From assembly GCA_035250245.1 (NCBI GenBank), contig DATFFH010000095.1:90109-154108 (forward strand): a stretch of DNA of 64,000 nucleotides, in the 5' to 3' direction. Shown piece after piece: positions 34,823 through 43,663 of the stretch. How positions within the stretch are numbered: the stretch's first letter is position 1; each line of letters begins with the position of its first letter. Under the pieces are notes generated by a model, which worked only from the letters and a program-made list of their open reading frames with translations, was not told the DNA's origin and made no database searches. The translations under genes and the position numbers were made by a program. The DNA is from Luteimonas_C sp035250245 (GTDB taxonomy: Bacteria > Pseudomonadota > Gammaproteobacteria > Xanthomonadales > Xanthomonadaceae).

Positions 34823-35797
34823 TCAATACTCCTGCGCACGGTGCCATTGCCAGGCGGATGCGACGATCGCGGCGATATCGACGTGCCGGGGCCGCCAGCC
34901 CAACTCCCGCTCGGCTTTCCGCCCACTGGCGACCAAGCGATCGGGATCGCCGGGCCGCCGTCCGGCTACTCGGTAAGGAACGGCCCGGCCCGTGACCTGC
35001 GCTGCGGCAGCGACGACTTCCAGCACGCTGAAGCCGCGTCCATTGCCTAGGTTGAAGGTGTGCGCCCCGGAATGCCGCTGCAGGTATTCCAGTGCCAGCA
35101 AATGCGCTTTGGCCAGATCGCTTACATGAACGAAGTCGCGCACGCAGCTGCCATCGGGCGTGGCGTAATCGTCGCCATGCACCGTCAATTCGGGCCCAGT
35201 GCCGGCCGCGGCACGCAGCGCATTCGGAATCAGATGGGTTTCGGGCCGGTGTGCCTCTCCGTGGCGGCCGTCCGCCGACGCGCCGGCCGCATTGAAATAG
35301 CGCAAGGCGACCGAACGCAGGCCGTATGCGGACGCGGCGTCGGCCAGGATCGTTTCCGCCATCAGCTTGCTTTTGCCGTAAGGGTTGATCGGTACGGTCG
35401 GGTGGTCTTCGTCGATCGTCTCGGCCTGCGGCCACCCGTAGACCGCCGCGGTCGAAGAGAACACGAGCATATCCGCTCCGCCCGCGCGCATCGCGCTGAG
35501 CAACGCGAGTGTGCCGCCGACGTTGTTGGCGTAATAGGCATAAGGGTCGGCGACGGACTCGGCGACCAGCGAACTCGCGCAAAAATGCATGACGGCATCG
35601 AAAGCGTGTGCCGTGAAAGCCTGCTGCAGCGCACCTGCGTCGAGCAAATCGGCATGGATCAGAGCCGCATCGCCGATCGCCTCGGCGTGCCCGGTCGACA
35701 GATTGTCGTAAACCACCGGTTCGTGGCCGTCCGCAGCAAGGCGCCGGACCATGTGCGAGCCGATGTAGCCGGCGCCGCCGCAAACCAGGATCTTCAT
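34823..35797 (-). CDS. galE: UDP-glucose 4-epimerase
   Basis: 324 residues. Interconverts UDP-glucose and UDP-galactose for surface glycans. NAD-binding CGGAGYIGSHMVRRL, the Ser of VFSSTAAVYG, catalytic Tyr-x-x-x-Lys in NPYGKSKLMAE and RDFVHVSDLAKAHL are all present. The start ATG 35797 directly precedes MKILVCGGAGY; upstream frame lies in the next gene. Confidence 0.93.
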   Translation of the reverse strand: MKILVCGGAGYIGSHMVRRLAADGHEPVVYDNLSTGHAEAIGDAALIHADLLDAGALQQAFTAHAFDAVMHFCASSLVAESVADPYAYYANNVGGTLALLSAMRAGGADMLVFSSTAAVYGWPQAETIDEDHPTVPINPYGKSKLMAETILADAASAYGLRSVALRYFNAAGASADGRHGEAHRPETHLIPNALRAAAGTGPELTVHGDDYATPDGSCVRDFVHVSDLAKAHLLALEYLQRHSGAHTFNLGNGRGFSVLEVVAAAAQVTGRAVPYRVAGRRPGDPDRLVASGRKAERELGWRPRHVDIAAIVASAWQWHRAQEY

Positions 35798-35814
35798 GGC
35801 CGCAGGCCCGCGCC

Positions 35815-36444
35815 TTAGGAAACGAACGGCACGCCGGTCTTTTCGCGCAGTTCCTGCTCGCTCACGTCCGGTGCGGTTTCCACCAGTTTCAAGCCGCGTT
35901 CGGTCACGTCCATCACACCCAATTCCGTGATGATCCGGTTGACCACGCCCACGCCGGTCAACGGCAGGGTGCATTCGGGCAGGATCTTATGCTCGCCGCT
36001 CTTGGCGGTGTGCTCCATCAGTACGACGACGCGCTTGACGCCGGCGACCAGGTCCATCGCGCCGCCCATGCCCTTGACCATCTTGCCGGGCACCATCCAG
36101 TTGGCCAGGTCGCCTTTGTCGGTCACCTGCATCGCGCCGAGGATGGCCAGGTCGATATGGCCGCCGCGGATCATCGCGAACGAATCGTGGCTGCCGAAAT
36201 AGCTGGCGCCCTTGCGCGCGGTGACGGTCTGCTTGCCGGCATTGATCAGGTCGGCGTCGACTTCGGCTTCGGTCGGGAACGGGCCGATGCCGAGCAGGCC
36301 GTTCTCGGACTGCAGCCACACGTCGATGCCGTCCGGGATGAAATTGGCCACCAGCGTCGGCAGGCCGATGCCGAGATTGACGTAGGCGCCGTCGGTGAGT
36401 TCCTGCGCGGCGCGCTGCGCCATTTGGTCGCGGGTCCAGGGCAT
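35815..36444 (-). CDS. scoB: 3-oxoacid CoA-transferase subunit B
   Basis: 209 residues. Carries the catalytic Glu in SENGLLGIGPFP, and GVKRVVVLMEHTAKSGEHKIL typical of the beta subunit. With the alpha subunit it moves CoA from succinyl-CoA to acetoacetate or a similar 3-oxo acid. Start ATG 36444; the alpha gene ends 14 bases upstream, so the pair is co-transcribed. Confidence 0.92.
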   Translation of the reverse strand: MPWTRDQMAQRAAQELTDGAYVNLGIGLPTLVANFIPDGIDVWLQSENGLLGIGPFPTEAEVDADLINAGKQTVTARKGASYFGSHDSFAMIRGGHIDLAILGAMQVTDKGDLANWMVPGKMVKGMGGAMDLVAGVKRVVVLMEHTAKSGEHKILPECTLPLTGVGVVNRIITELGVMDVTERGLKLVETAPDVSEQELREKTGVPFVS

Positions 36445-36458
36445 GTCGGTTCCTTTGA

Positions 36459-37184
36459 TTAAGCGGCGCGCACGGTGCGCTGTTCGATCCGCTTTTCCGG
36501 ATTCGGGTTGTGGACGATGCGGTCGACGTAGATGCCGGGCAGATGGACGTGGTCGGGATCGATCGCGCCCACCTCCACCACTTCCTCGACTTCGGCGATG
36601 CAGATCTTGCCGGCCATCGCGCAAGCCGGATTGAAATTGCGCGCGGTCTTGCGGAACACCAGGTTGCCGGACTTGTCGGCCTTCCACGCTTTGACCAGCG
36701 AGACGTCGGCGCGCAGCGCGGTTTCCATCACGTAATGGTGGCCGTCGAACTCGCGCGTTTCTTTGCCTTCGGCCACCACGGTGCCATAACCGGTGCGGGT
36801 GAAGAACGCGGGGATTCCCGCGCCGCCCGCGCGCAGGCGTTCGGCCAGGGTGCCTTGCGGGTTGAACTCCAGTTCGAGTTCGCCGGACAGGAACTGGCGT
36901 TCGAATTCCTTGTTCTCGCCGACGTACGAGGAAATCATCTTCTTGATCTGCCGGGTCTCCAGCAGCAGGCCCAGGCCGAAACCGTCCACGCCGGCGTTGT
37001 TGGAGATGACGGTGAGGCCTTTGGCGCCGCTGTCGCGCAAGGCGGCGATCAGGGCTTCGGGGATGCCGCACAAGCCGAAGCCGCCGACTGCCAGCGTCTG
37101 GCCGTCGGCAATCAAGCCGCGCAGGGCTTCGTCGGCGCTCGCTTGGAGCTTGGTCTTGCTTGCGTTCTTTGCGGCATCGGCCAT
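36459..37184 (-). CDS. scoA: 3-oxoacid CoA-transferase subunit A
   Basis: 241 residues. CoA-binding motif VGGFGLCGIPEALI is the hallmark of the alpha subunit, with the later EKKR-like GKETREFDGHHYVMETALRAD stretch. Partner of the downstream beta subunit in ketone-body/short-chain acid use. Its promoter would lie in the 114 bases that separate it from the divergent ATP-grasp gene. Confidence 0.92.
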   Translation of the reverse strand: MADAAKNASKTKLQASADEALRGLIADGQTLAVGGFGLCGIPEALIAALRDSGAKGLTVISNNAGVDGFGLGLLLETRQIKKMISSYVGENKEFERQFLSGELELEFNPQGTLAERLRAGGAGIPAFFTRTGYGTVVAEGKETREFDGHHYVMETALRADVSLVKAWKADKSGNLVFRKTARNFNPACAMAGKICIAEVEEVVEVGAIDPDHVHLPGIYVDRIVHNPNPEKRIEQRTVRAA

Positions 37185-37298
37185 GAGGCGGCTCCCGTGC
37201 GTGATGGCCGCATTTTAGCCCGCCGCGACGCCGGCCGGCATCGGACTTCCGGACAACGGCGCACATTCGCGGCCATGCGATGCGGCTAGACTTGGACG

Positions 37299-38225
37299 AT
37301 GACCCGAATCGCCCTCGCCTCCGCCGTCGCCGCCACCGGCCAAGACGAAGACATGCCCGCCCTGCTCCGCGCCTGCGCCGCGGCCGGCTTGCACGCGCAA
37401 GTGCTGGCCTGGGACGATCCGACCGTGAGTTGGGGGCGCTTCGACGCCGTGCTCCTGCGTTCGACTTGGGACTACACCGAACGCCTGGCGGAATTCCTGG
37501 AGTGGTGCGCGCGCGTGGCCGGCGAGACCTTGCTGCTGAATCCGCTGCAGGTGCTGCGCTGGAACACCGACAAGCACTACCTGGCCGAACTGGCCGCGCG
37601 CGGCGTGGCGACGATCCCCGGCGGTTTCGTCGAGCCGGACATGGAACCGCTGCCGTCGCTGCAGGCGTTCCTGGCCGAGCATCCGGACGCGGCGGAATTC
37701 GTGGTCAAACCCGCGGTCGGCGCGGGCTCGCGCGATACCCAGCGCTACCGGCGCAACCAGGAGTTCGCGGCGGCCAATCACATCGCGCGCCTGCTCGAAG
37801 CCGGCCGCAGTGCGCTGCTGCAGCCCTATCTGCCTTCGGTGGACCGCGACGGCGAGACCGCTTTGCTGTTCTTCGACGGCGTTTTCAGCCACGCCATCCG
37901 CAAGGGCCCGCTGCTGCGCCCGGACGAGGGCGCGACCGACGCGCTGTTCGCCGCCGAATCCATCACCCCGCGCGTCGCGGGCGAGGACGAAAAGAAGCTG
38001 GCGACGGAGGTGCTGGCCGCGATGGCCTCGCATCTGCGCCTCGACTCGCCGCTGCCTTATGCGCGCGTCGATCTGATCCGCGATAAGGACGGCTCGCCGC
38101 GCTTGCTCGAATTGGAGTTGTGCGAGCCCTCGCTGTTCTTCGAGCATGCGCCGGGGAGCGCCGACCGGTTCGTCGCGCAGTTGGCCAAGCGGCTGACGCC
38201 AGCGAAACGCGCTTCCGCTCTGTAG
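37299..38225 (+). CDS. ATP-grasp enzyme (RimK/DcsG-like)
   Basis: 308 residues. An N-terminal pre-ATP-grasp region with RFDAVLLRSTWDYTERLAEF, then ATP-grasp features: FVVKPAVGAGSRDTQRY (ATP-binding Lys and glycine loop), ALLQPYLPSVDRDGETALLFF, and Mg ligands in RLLELELCEPSLFF. It resembles enzymes such as the cycloserine ligase DcsG and other glutathione-synthetase-fold ligases that join a carboxylate to an amine or thiol. Substrate not predictable. Its last codon is followed by TAG (38223-38225), which is the head of a GTAG repeat. Confidence 0.82.
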   Translation: MTRIALASAVAATGQDEDMPALLRACAAAGLHAQVLAWDDPTVSWGRFDAVLLRSTWDYTERLAEFLEWCARVAGETLLLNPLQVLRWNTDKHYLAELAARGVATIPGGFVEPDMEPLPSLQAFLAEHPDAAEFVVKPAVGAGSRDTQRYRRNQEFAAANHIARLLEAGRSALLQPYLPSVDRDGETALLFFDGVFSHAIRKGPLLRPDEGATDALFAAESITPRVAGEDEKKLATEVLAAMASHLRLDSPLPYARVDLIRDKDGSPRLLELELCEPSLFFEHAPGSADRFVAQLAKRLTPAKRASAL

Positions 38226-38386
38226 AGCGGAGCTCGCCCCGCCGCTCTCGCTTTTCGTAGGAGCGGCTTCAGCCGCGAGCTTTCTCTCTGAAATCGCCGC
38301 GATGCCGCGATTGGAGGAAAGAGCTCGCGGCTGAAGCCGCTCCTACGAAGAGCCGGATCAAAGCAGCGGAGCAAGCTCCGCTCTAC
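38222..38386. repeat. Nested GTAG elements
   Basis: An outer pair, GTAGAGCGGAGCTCGCCCCG and AGCAGCGGAGCAAGCTCCGC TCTAC, encloses an inner palindrome of the GTAGGAGCGGCTTCAGCCGC family at 38257-38346. The outer left head provides the stop of the ATP-grasp gene. The outer family recurs at 60765-60872. Confidence 0.82.
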
Positions 38387-38401
38387 AAAGCACGGAGCGC
38401 G

Positions 38402-39826
38402 TCAGGAACGGCCGTACACGTCTTCGAGCCGGACTATGTCGTCTTCGCCCAGATAGCTGCCCGACTGCACTTCGATCAGCTCCACCGGCTCGGTGCCGCG
38501 ATTGCGCAGGCGGTGCACGCTGCCCAACGGAATGTAGGTGCTTTGGTTCTCGTGCAGGTCGAACACCTTGTCGTCGCAGGTCACCTCGGCCACGCCGGAC
38601 ACCACGATCCAATGCTCGGCGCGCTTGTGGTGCTTCTGCAGGCTGAGCGCGGCGCCGGGCTTGACCACGATGCGCTTGACCTGGAAACGCTCGCCCATGT
38701 CGATCGAATCGTAGCTGCCCCAGGGCCGGTAGACCTTGCGATGGAACAGATGCTCCTGGCGGCCGGCCGCCTTCAGTTTGTCTACGATCGCCTTGACGTC
38801 CTGCACACGGTCCTTGCGTGCGACCAGAGTCGCGTCGGGCGTGTCGACGATGACCAGGTCTTCGACGCCGATGGTCGCGATCATGCGCCGCTCGGAGGCG
38901 CGCACCAGGCTGTCGCGCGTGTCCAGCGAGATCACGTCGCCTTCGTAACGGTTGCCCTCGGCGTCGCGCTCGGCTACCGACCAGAGCGACGACCAGGAGC
39001 CGATGTCGCTCCAGCCGCAGCTGACCGGGACCACGGCGGCACGATCGGTCTTCTCCATCACGGCGTAGTCGATCGAATCGGACGGGCAAGCAGCGAAAGC
39101 CTCCTTGCCGATGCGTACGAAATCCAGATCGGCCTGCGCTTGTGCGTAAGCCTCGCGCACGGCAGCAAGGATCGCCGGCGCATGCCGGGACAGTTCGTCC
39201 AGGTACCGCTGCGCATGAAACAGGAACATGCCCGAATTCCAAGCGTAAGTTCCCTCGGCCAGATAGCGTTCTGCCGTGGCCAGATCGGGCTTCTCCACGA
39301 ATTCCCCGATGCTGTAGCCGTCCGCGCCCAAAGCTTGGCCGCGCAGGATGTAGCCGTAACCGGTCTCCGCATAATCGGGACGAATGCCAAACGCGACCAG
39401 CCAGCCTTCTGCGGCGAGCGAAGCGGCGTGAGCGACCGCATCGCGGAAAGCGGCTTCGTTTTCGATCAGGTGATCGGCCGGCATCACCAGCATCGTGGCC
39501 TGCGGATCCTTGGCGACCAAATGCAACGCGGCCAAAGCGATTGCAGGCGCGGTGTTGCGCGCGACAGGCTCGAGCAGGATTCCGCCATTGCCAACACCGA
39601 TGGCTTGCAATTGCTCGCCCACCATGAAGCGATGCTCTTCGCTGCATACGGTCACGGGCGGCTGCGCTCCCGGCAGGGCTTCGGCGCGCCGCACCGTCTC
39701 CTGGAAAAGCGACAGCTCACCGATCAGGGTGAGAAATTGCTTCGGCAGGTTCTGCCGCGAGAGCGGCCACAGGCGCGAACCGCTGCCGCCACTGAGGATC
39801 ACGGGATGGAGCATGGAGGGGGACAT
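38402..39826 (-). CDS. xanB: Mannose-1-phosphate guanylyltransferase / mannose-6-phosphate isomerase
   Basis: 474 residues, bifunctional type II PMI family (AlgA/CpsB/XanB). N-terminal GDP-mannose pyrophosphorylase signature ILSGGSGSRLWPLSR with catalytic Lys-bearing EKPDLATAERYL, and a C-terminal cupin isomerase domain (LSLQKHHKRAEHWIVVSG). Supplies GDP-mannose for LPS and exopolysaccharide. Two ATGs compete: 39826 (AAGG directly adjacent) and 39814 (AAGGA at 11 bases, directly before the conserved MLHPVILSGG). I give the longer form. Confidence 0.93.
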   Translation of the reverse strand: MSPSMLHPVILSGGSGSRLWPLSRQNLPKQFLTLIGELSLFQETVRRAEALPGAQPPVTVCSEEHRFMVGEQLQAIGVGNGGILLEPVARNTAPAIALAALHLVAKDPQATMLVMPADHLIENEAAFRDAVAHAASLAAEGWLVAFGIRPDYAETGYGYILRGQALGADGYSIGEFVEKPDLATAERYLAEGTYAWNSGMFLFHAQRYLDELSRHAPAILAAVREAYAQAQADLDFVRIGKEAFAACPSDSIDYAVMEKTDRAAVVPVSCGWSDIGSWSSLWSVAERDAEGNRYEGDVISLDTRDSLVRASERRMIATIGVEDLVIVDTPDATLVARKDRVQDVKAIVDKLKAAGRQEHLFHRKVYRPWGSYDSIDMGERFQVKRIVVKPGAALSLQKHHKRAEHWIVVSGVAEVTCDDKVFDLHENQSTYIPLGSVHRLRNRGTEPVELIEVQSGSYLGEDDIVRLEDVYGRS

Positions 39827-39907
39827 CCTTGAGAAGTCGCCGCATTTTATACGCTTCAGGCAAGCCCGCTGCCGGGGCCGGACGGGGCATGGTCAGGCCC
39901 AGTTAGG

Positions 39908-41806
39908 CTATGGCCTCGCGCGGTTCAGCACGCTCTCGACCAGGCGCTCGGCCAGCGTTTCCGCATCGCAAGCGACGGTATCCAGCGAGATCTCGGGGTG
40001 CTCCGGCGCTTCGTACGGCGAATCGATGCCGGTGAAGTTCTTGATCAAGCCGGCGCGCGCCTTGGCATACAGACCTTTGACGTCGCGCCGCTCGGCCACG
40101 TCCAACGGCGTGTCGACGAAGACTTCCACGAATTCGCCCTCCTCGAACAATCCGCGCGCCATCTGACGCTCGGCGCGGAACGGCGAGATGAAGCTGACCA
40201 ACACGATCAAACCGGCATCCACCATCAGCTTGGCCACTTCGGCTACGCGGCGGATGTTCTCGACGCGGTCCTCGTCGGTGAAGCCCAGGTCCTTGTTCAG
40301 ACCGTGGCGGACGTTGTCGCCGTCCAGCAGATAGGTGTGATGGCCCATCGCCAGCAGGCGTTTTTCCACCAGGTTGGCGATGGTCGACTTGCCCGAGCCG
40401 GACAAGCCGGTGAACCACAGGCAATAGGGATGCTGGCCCTTGATCCGCGAGCGCGCCGCCCTGTCGACGTCGACGTGCTGCCAGTGGATGTTGCCGGCGC
40501 GGCGCAAGGCGAAATCGATGGCGCCGGCGGCGACGGTGGCGTTGCTCTGCCGGTCGATCAGGACGAAGGCGCCCAGTTCGCGATTGTCGGCGTAGGCCTC
40601 GAACGCGATCGGCTGATCGAGGTACAGATTGCAATACGCGACTTCGTTCAGATCCAGATGCTTGGCGGCCAAGCGCTCCTGAGTGTTCACATCGACCTTG
40701 TGCTTGATCTCGGTGACCTGCGCGCTGACCGTGCGCGCGCCGGTCTTGAGCCAGTACGAGCGGCCGGGCAGCAAGGGGCGGTCGCCCATCCATAGCAGAT
40801 GCGCGGCGAACTGGTCGGCGACTTCGGGCGGATCGGACGCGGCGGCGATCACGTCGCCGCGGCTGACGTCGATTTCGTCGGCCAGCGTCAGCGTCACCGC
40901 GTGGCCGCGGCCGGCGCTGGCGAGATCGCCGTCGGCGGTGACGATGCGTTCGATCGTCGACGTGCGGCCCGAAGGCAGCACCACCACCCGCTCGCCCGGC
41001 GCCGCCGTGCCCGCCGCGACGGTGCCGGCGAAACCGCGGAAATCCTGGTTCGGACGCGCCACCCACTGCACCGGCAGGCGCAATCCCAGATCGCGGCCGG
41101 CGGGCGCGATCTGCGCGTTTTCCAGGGTTTCGAGCAAGGTCGCGCCGCTATACCACGGCATCGCCGCCGAACGCGCCTGCACGTTGTCGCCTTTCAGCGC
41201 GGATAGCGGAATCGCATCGACCCGCGTTATTCCGAGCCGCTCGGCGAGCTCACGATAGCCGGCGACGATATCGTCGAACACGGCCTGGTCGTAACCGACC
41301 AGATCCATCTTGTTCACCGCCAATACCACGTGACGGATCCCGAACAGCGAAACGATGTAGCTGTGCCGTCGCGTCTGCGTGAGCAATCCTTTGCGCGCAT
41401 CGACCAATACCACCGCTAAATCCGCGGTGGACGCGCCGGTGGCCATGTTGCGCGTGTACTGCTCGTGGCCCGGGCAGTCGGCGACGATGAAATCGCGCTT
41501 GTCCGTGCCGAAGAAACGGTAGGCGACGTCGATGGTGATGCCTTGCTCGCGCTCGGCGGCCAGACCGTCGACCAGCAGCGCGAAATCGATTTCGCCGTTC
41601 TGGGTGCCGTGGCGCACGCTGTCCGACTGCAGCGCAGCGAGCTGATCGCCGAGCAGCAGCTTGCTGTCGTGCAGCAGCCGCCCGATCAGCGTGCTCTTGC
41701 CGTCGTCGACGCTGCCGCAAGTGATGAAGCGCAGCAGGCTTTTGGTTTCGTGCTTCTGCAGGTAGGCCGCGACCGCGGCGCTCGCAGAATCCTCATGGCG
41801 CGCCAT
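39908..41806 (-). CDS. cysN/cysC: Bifunctional sulfate adenylyltransferase subunit 1 / adenylylsulfate kinase (CysNC)
   Basis: 632 residues. An EF-Tu-like GTPase (GSVDDGKSTLIGRLL, DCPGHEQYTRNM, NKMDLVG) drives APS synthesis with CysD; fused at the C-terminus from about residue 430 is APS kinase (FTGLSGSGKSTIANL, DGDNVRHGLNKDLGF, SFISPFRAERQMAR) that makes PAPS. The start ATG 41806 overlaps the cysD stop as TGATG. The longer reading frame upstream is a shadow of cysD. Same fusion as in other xanthomonads. Confidence 0.95.
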   Translation of the reverse strand: MARHEDSASAAVAAYLQKHETKSLLRFITCGSVDDGKSTLIGRLLHDSKLLLGDQLAALQSDSVRHGTQNGEIDFALLVDGLAAEREQGITIDVAYRFFGTDKRDFIVADCPGHEQYTRNMATGASTADLAVVLVDARKGLLTQTRRHSYIVSLFGIRHVVLAVNKMDLVGYDQAVFDDIVAGYRELAERLGITRVDAIPLSALKGDNVQARSAAMPWYSGATLLETLENAQIAPAGRDLGLRLPVQWVARPNQDFRGFAGTVAAGTAAPGERVVVLPSGRTSTIERIVTADGDLASAGRGHAVTLTLADEIDVSRGDVIAAASDPPEVADQFAAHLLWMGDRPLLPGRSYWLKTGARTVSAQVTEIKHKVDVNTQERLAAKHLDLNEVAYCNLYLDQPIAFEAYADNRELGAFVLIDRQSNATVAAGAIDFALRRAGNIHWQHVDVDRAARSRIKGQHPYCLWFTGLSGSGKSTIANLVEKRLLAMGHHTYLLDGDNVRHGLNKDLGFTDEDRVENIRRVAEVAKLMVDAGLIVLVSFISPFRAERQMARGLFEEGEFVEVFVDTPLDVAERRDVKGLYAKARAGLIKNFTGIDSPYEAPEHPEISLDTVACDAETLAERLVESVLNRARP

Positions 41807-42714
41807 CAGAAGTAGCCCTCCTGCTTCTTCTTCTCCATCGACGCGCTCGGATCGTGGTCGATCACCCGACCCTGACGCTCGGAAGTGGTGGCGACCAGCA
41901 TCTCGGCGACGATCTTCTCCAGCGTGTCGGCCTCGGATTCGATGGCGCCGGTCAGCGGATAGCAGCCCAGCGTGCGGAAGCGCACTTTCTTCAGCGCGGG
42001 GCGCTCGCCTTCGCGCAGAGGCAAACGTTCGTCGTCGACCAGGATCAGCGCGCCGTCGCGCTCGACCACCGGCCGTTCGGCGGCGAAATATAGCGACGGC
42101 ACCGGGATTTTTTCGCGGTAGATGTACAGCCACACGTCCAGCTCGGTCCAATTGGACAGCGGGAACACACGCACCGACTCGCCCGGCTGGATCAGGGTGT
42201 TGTACAGGCTCCACAATTCGGGCCGCTGCCGTTTCGGATCCCAGCGGTGCTGCGCGTTGCGGAACGAGAAGATGCGTTCCTTGGCCCGCGATTTCTCCTC
42301 GTCGCGGCGCGCCCCGCCGATCGCCGCATCGAAACGCCACTTGTCCAGGGCTTGCTTCAACGCCTGGGTCTTCATCACATCGGTATGCACGGTCGCGCCG
42401 TGGCTGACCGGCCCCACGCCCTGGGCCAGGCCTTCGGGATTGGTGTGGGTGCGCAGCTCCAGTCCGGTCTCGGCCGCGCGGTGGTCGCGAAAGGCGATCA
42501 TCTCGCGGAATTTCCAGCCGGTATCCACGTGCAGCAGCGGAATCGGCGGCCGCGCCGGGTAGAAGGCCTTCTGCAGCAGGTGCAGCAGCACCGAACTGTC
42601 CTTGCCGACCGAATACAGCAGCACCGGATTGCGGAAGCCGGCCGCCACCTCGCGCAGGATGTGCAGGCTTTCGGCTTCCAGGCGGTCGAGGTGGGAAAGC
42701 GGGTCTGGGCTCAC
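41806..42714 (-). CDS. cysD: Sulfate adenylyltransferase subunit 2
   Basis: 302 residues, the same as E. coli CysD. PP-loop NTPase motif VLLYSVGKDSSVLLHL, then LLHVDTGWKFREMIAFRD and GGARRDEEKSRAKERIFSFR. No ATG precedes the conserved start SPDPLSHLDRLEAESLHILR in a suitable place, so I use the GTG at 42714. Coupled to cysNC by a one-base overlap. About 200 bases separate it from the divergent etfB; the promoters for both must lie there. Confidence 0.92.
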   Translation of the reverse strand: MSPDPLSHLDRLEAESLHILREVAAGFRNPVLLYSVGKDSSVLLHLLQKAFYPARPPIPLLHVDTGWKFREMIAFRDHRAAETGLELRTHTNPEGLAQGVGPVSHGATVHTDVMKTQALKQALDKWRFDAAIGGARRDEEKSRAKERIFSFRNAQHRWDPKRQRPELWSLYNTLIQPGESVRVFPLSNWTELDVWLYIYREKIPVPSLYFAAERPVVERDGALILVDDERLPLREGERPALKKVRFRTLGCYPLTGAIESEADTLEKIVAEMLVATTSERQGRVIDHDPSASMEKKKQEGYF

Positions 42715-42916
42715 CGGTGGCGGGGCTTGCGGAACGATCCGGCATCTTAGCCCCGCCGTTGGGCGCCCAGGCGGCTTTCGGAACCCGAAACCGCGGACGG
42801 CTCGGCATGAGCTTATGCCGCCGGGTCGCGTCTTCCCGGGCCGAAACGCTAAAATCCCGGTTCTGCCTTCAGGCTTGGCCCACCGGCCGGCCGCCCCCAA
42901 AAGGAACCCCTCCTCG

Positions 42917-43663
42917 ATGAAGATCCTCGTCGGCTATAAGCGCGTGGTGGACTTCAACGTCCGCATCCAGGTCAAGCCGGATGGTTCCGGCGTGGTCACC
43001 GACGGCGTGAAGCTGTCCGCCAACCCGTTCGACGACATCGCCCTGGAAGAAGCGCTGCGATTACGCGACAAGGGCATCGCCACCGAAGTGGTGGTCGCCA
43101 CGATCGCGCCCGCCGACGCCCAGGCGCACCTGCGCAACGGCTTGGCGATGGGCGCCAACCGCGCCATCCACGTGGTCGCCGACCAACCGATCCAGCCGCT
43201 GACCGCCGCCCGCACCCTGCTCAAGCTGATCGAGAAGGAGCAGCCGGACCTGGTGATCCTGGGCAAGCAGGCCATCGACGACGACGCCAACCAGACCGGC
43301 CAGATGCTGGCCACGTTGTGGAGCCGCCCGCAGGCCACCTTCGCTTCCAAACTCGAGGTGGCCGACGGCAAAGCCACCGTGACCCGCGAGGTCGACGCCG
43401 GCCTGGAAACGCTGGAAGTGGATCTGCCGGCCGTGGTCACCACCGACCTGCGCCTGAACGAGCCGCGCTTCATCAAGCTCCCCGACATCATGAAAGCCAA
43501 GAGCAAGCCCTTGGAGACGATCGCCTTCGCCGACCTGGGCGTCGACGCCGGCGATACGCTCAAGACCACGCATTACGCGGCGCCGGCCAAGCGCAGCAAG
43601 GGCGTGATGGTGAAGGACGCGGCCGAGCTGGTCGCCGCACTGAAGCAGAAGGGGTTGCTGTGA
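42917..43663 (+). CDS. etfB: Electron transfer flavoprotein beta subunit
   Basis: 248 residues. Family start MKILVGYKRVVDFNVRIQVKP, DDIALEEALRLRDKG and the AMP-binding/signature LGKQAIDDDANQTGQMLA are present. With EtfA it forms the FAD carrier that accepts electrons from acyl-CoA and other dehydrogenases. Overlaps etfA as TGATG. Confidence 0.95.
   Translation: MKILVGYKRVVDFNVRIQVKPDGSGVVTDGVKLSANPFDDIALEEALRLRDKGIATEVVVATIAPADAQAHLRNGLAMGANRAIHVVADQPIQPLTAARTLLKLIEKEQPDLVILGKQAIDDDANQTGQMLATLWSRPQATFASKLEVADGKATVTREVDAGLETLEVDLPAVVTTDLRLNEPRFIKLPDIMKAKSKPLETIAFADLGVDAGDTLKTTHYAAPAKRSKGVMVKDAAELVAALKQKGLL

Noticed and set aside
38358..39647. 429-codon minus-strand frame overlapping xanB in another frame
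   Set aside because: Out-of-frame shadow of xanB on the same strand; Arg-rich without domains.
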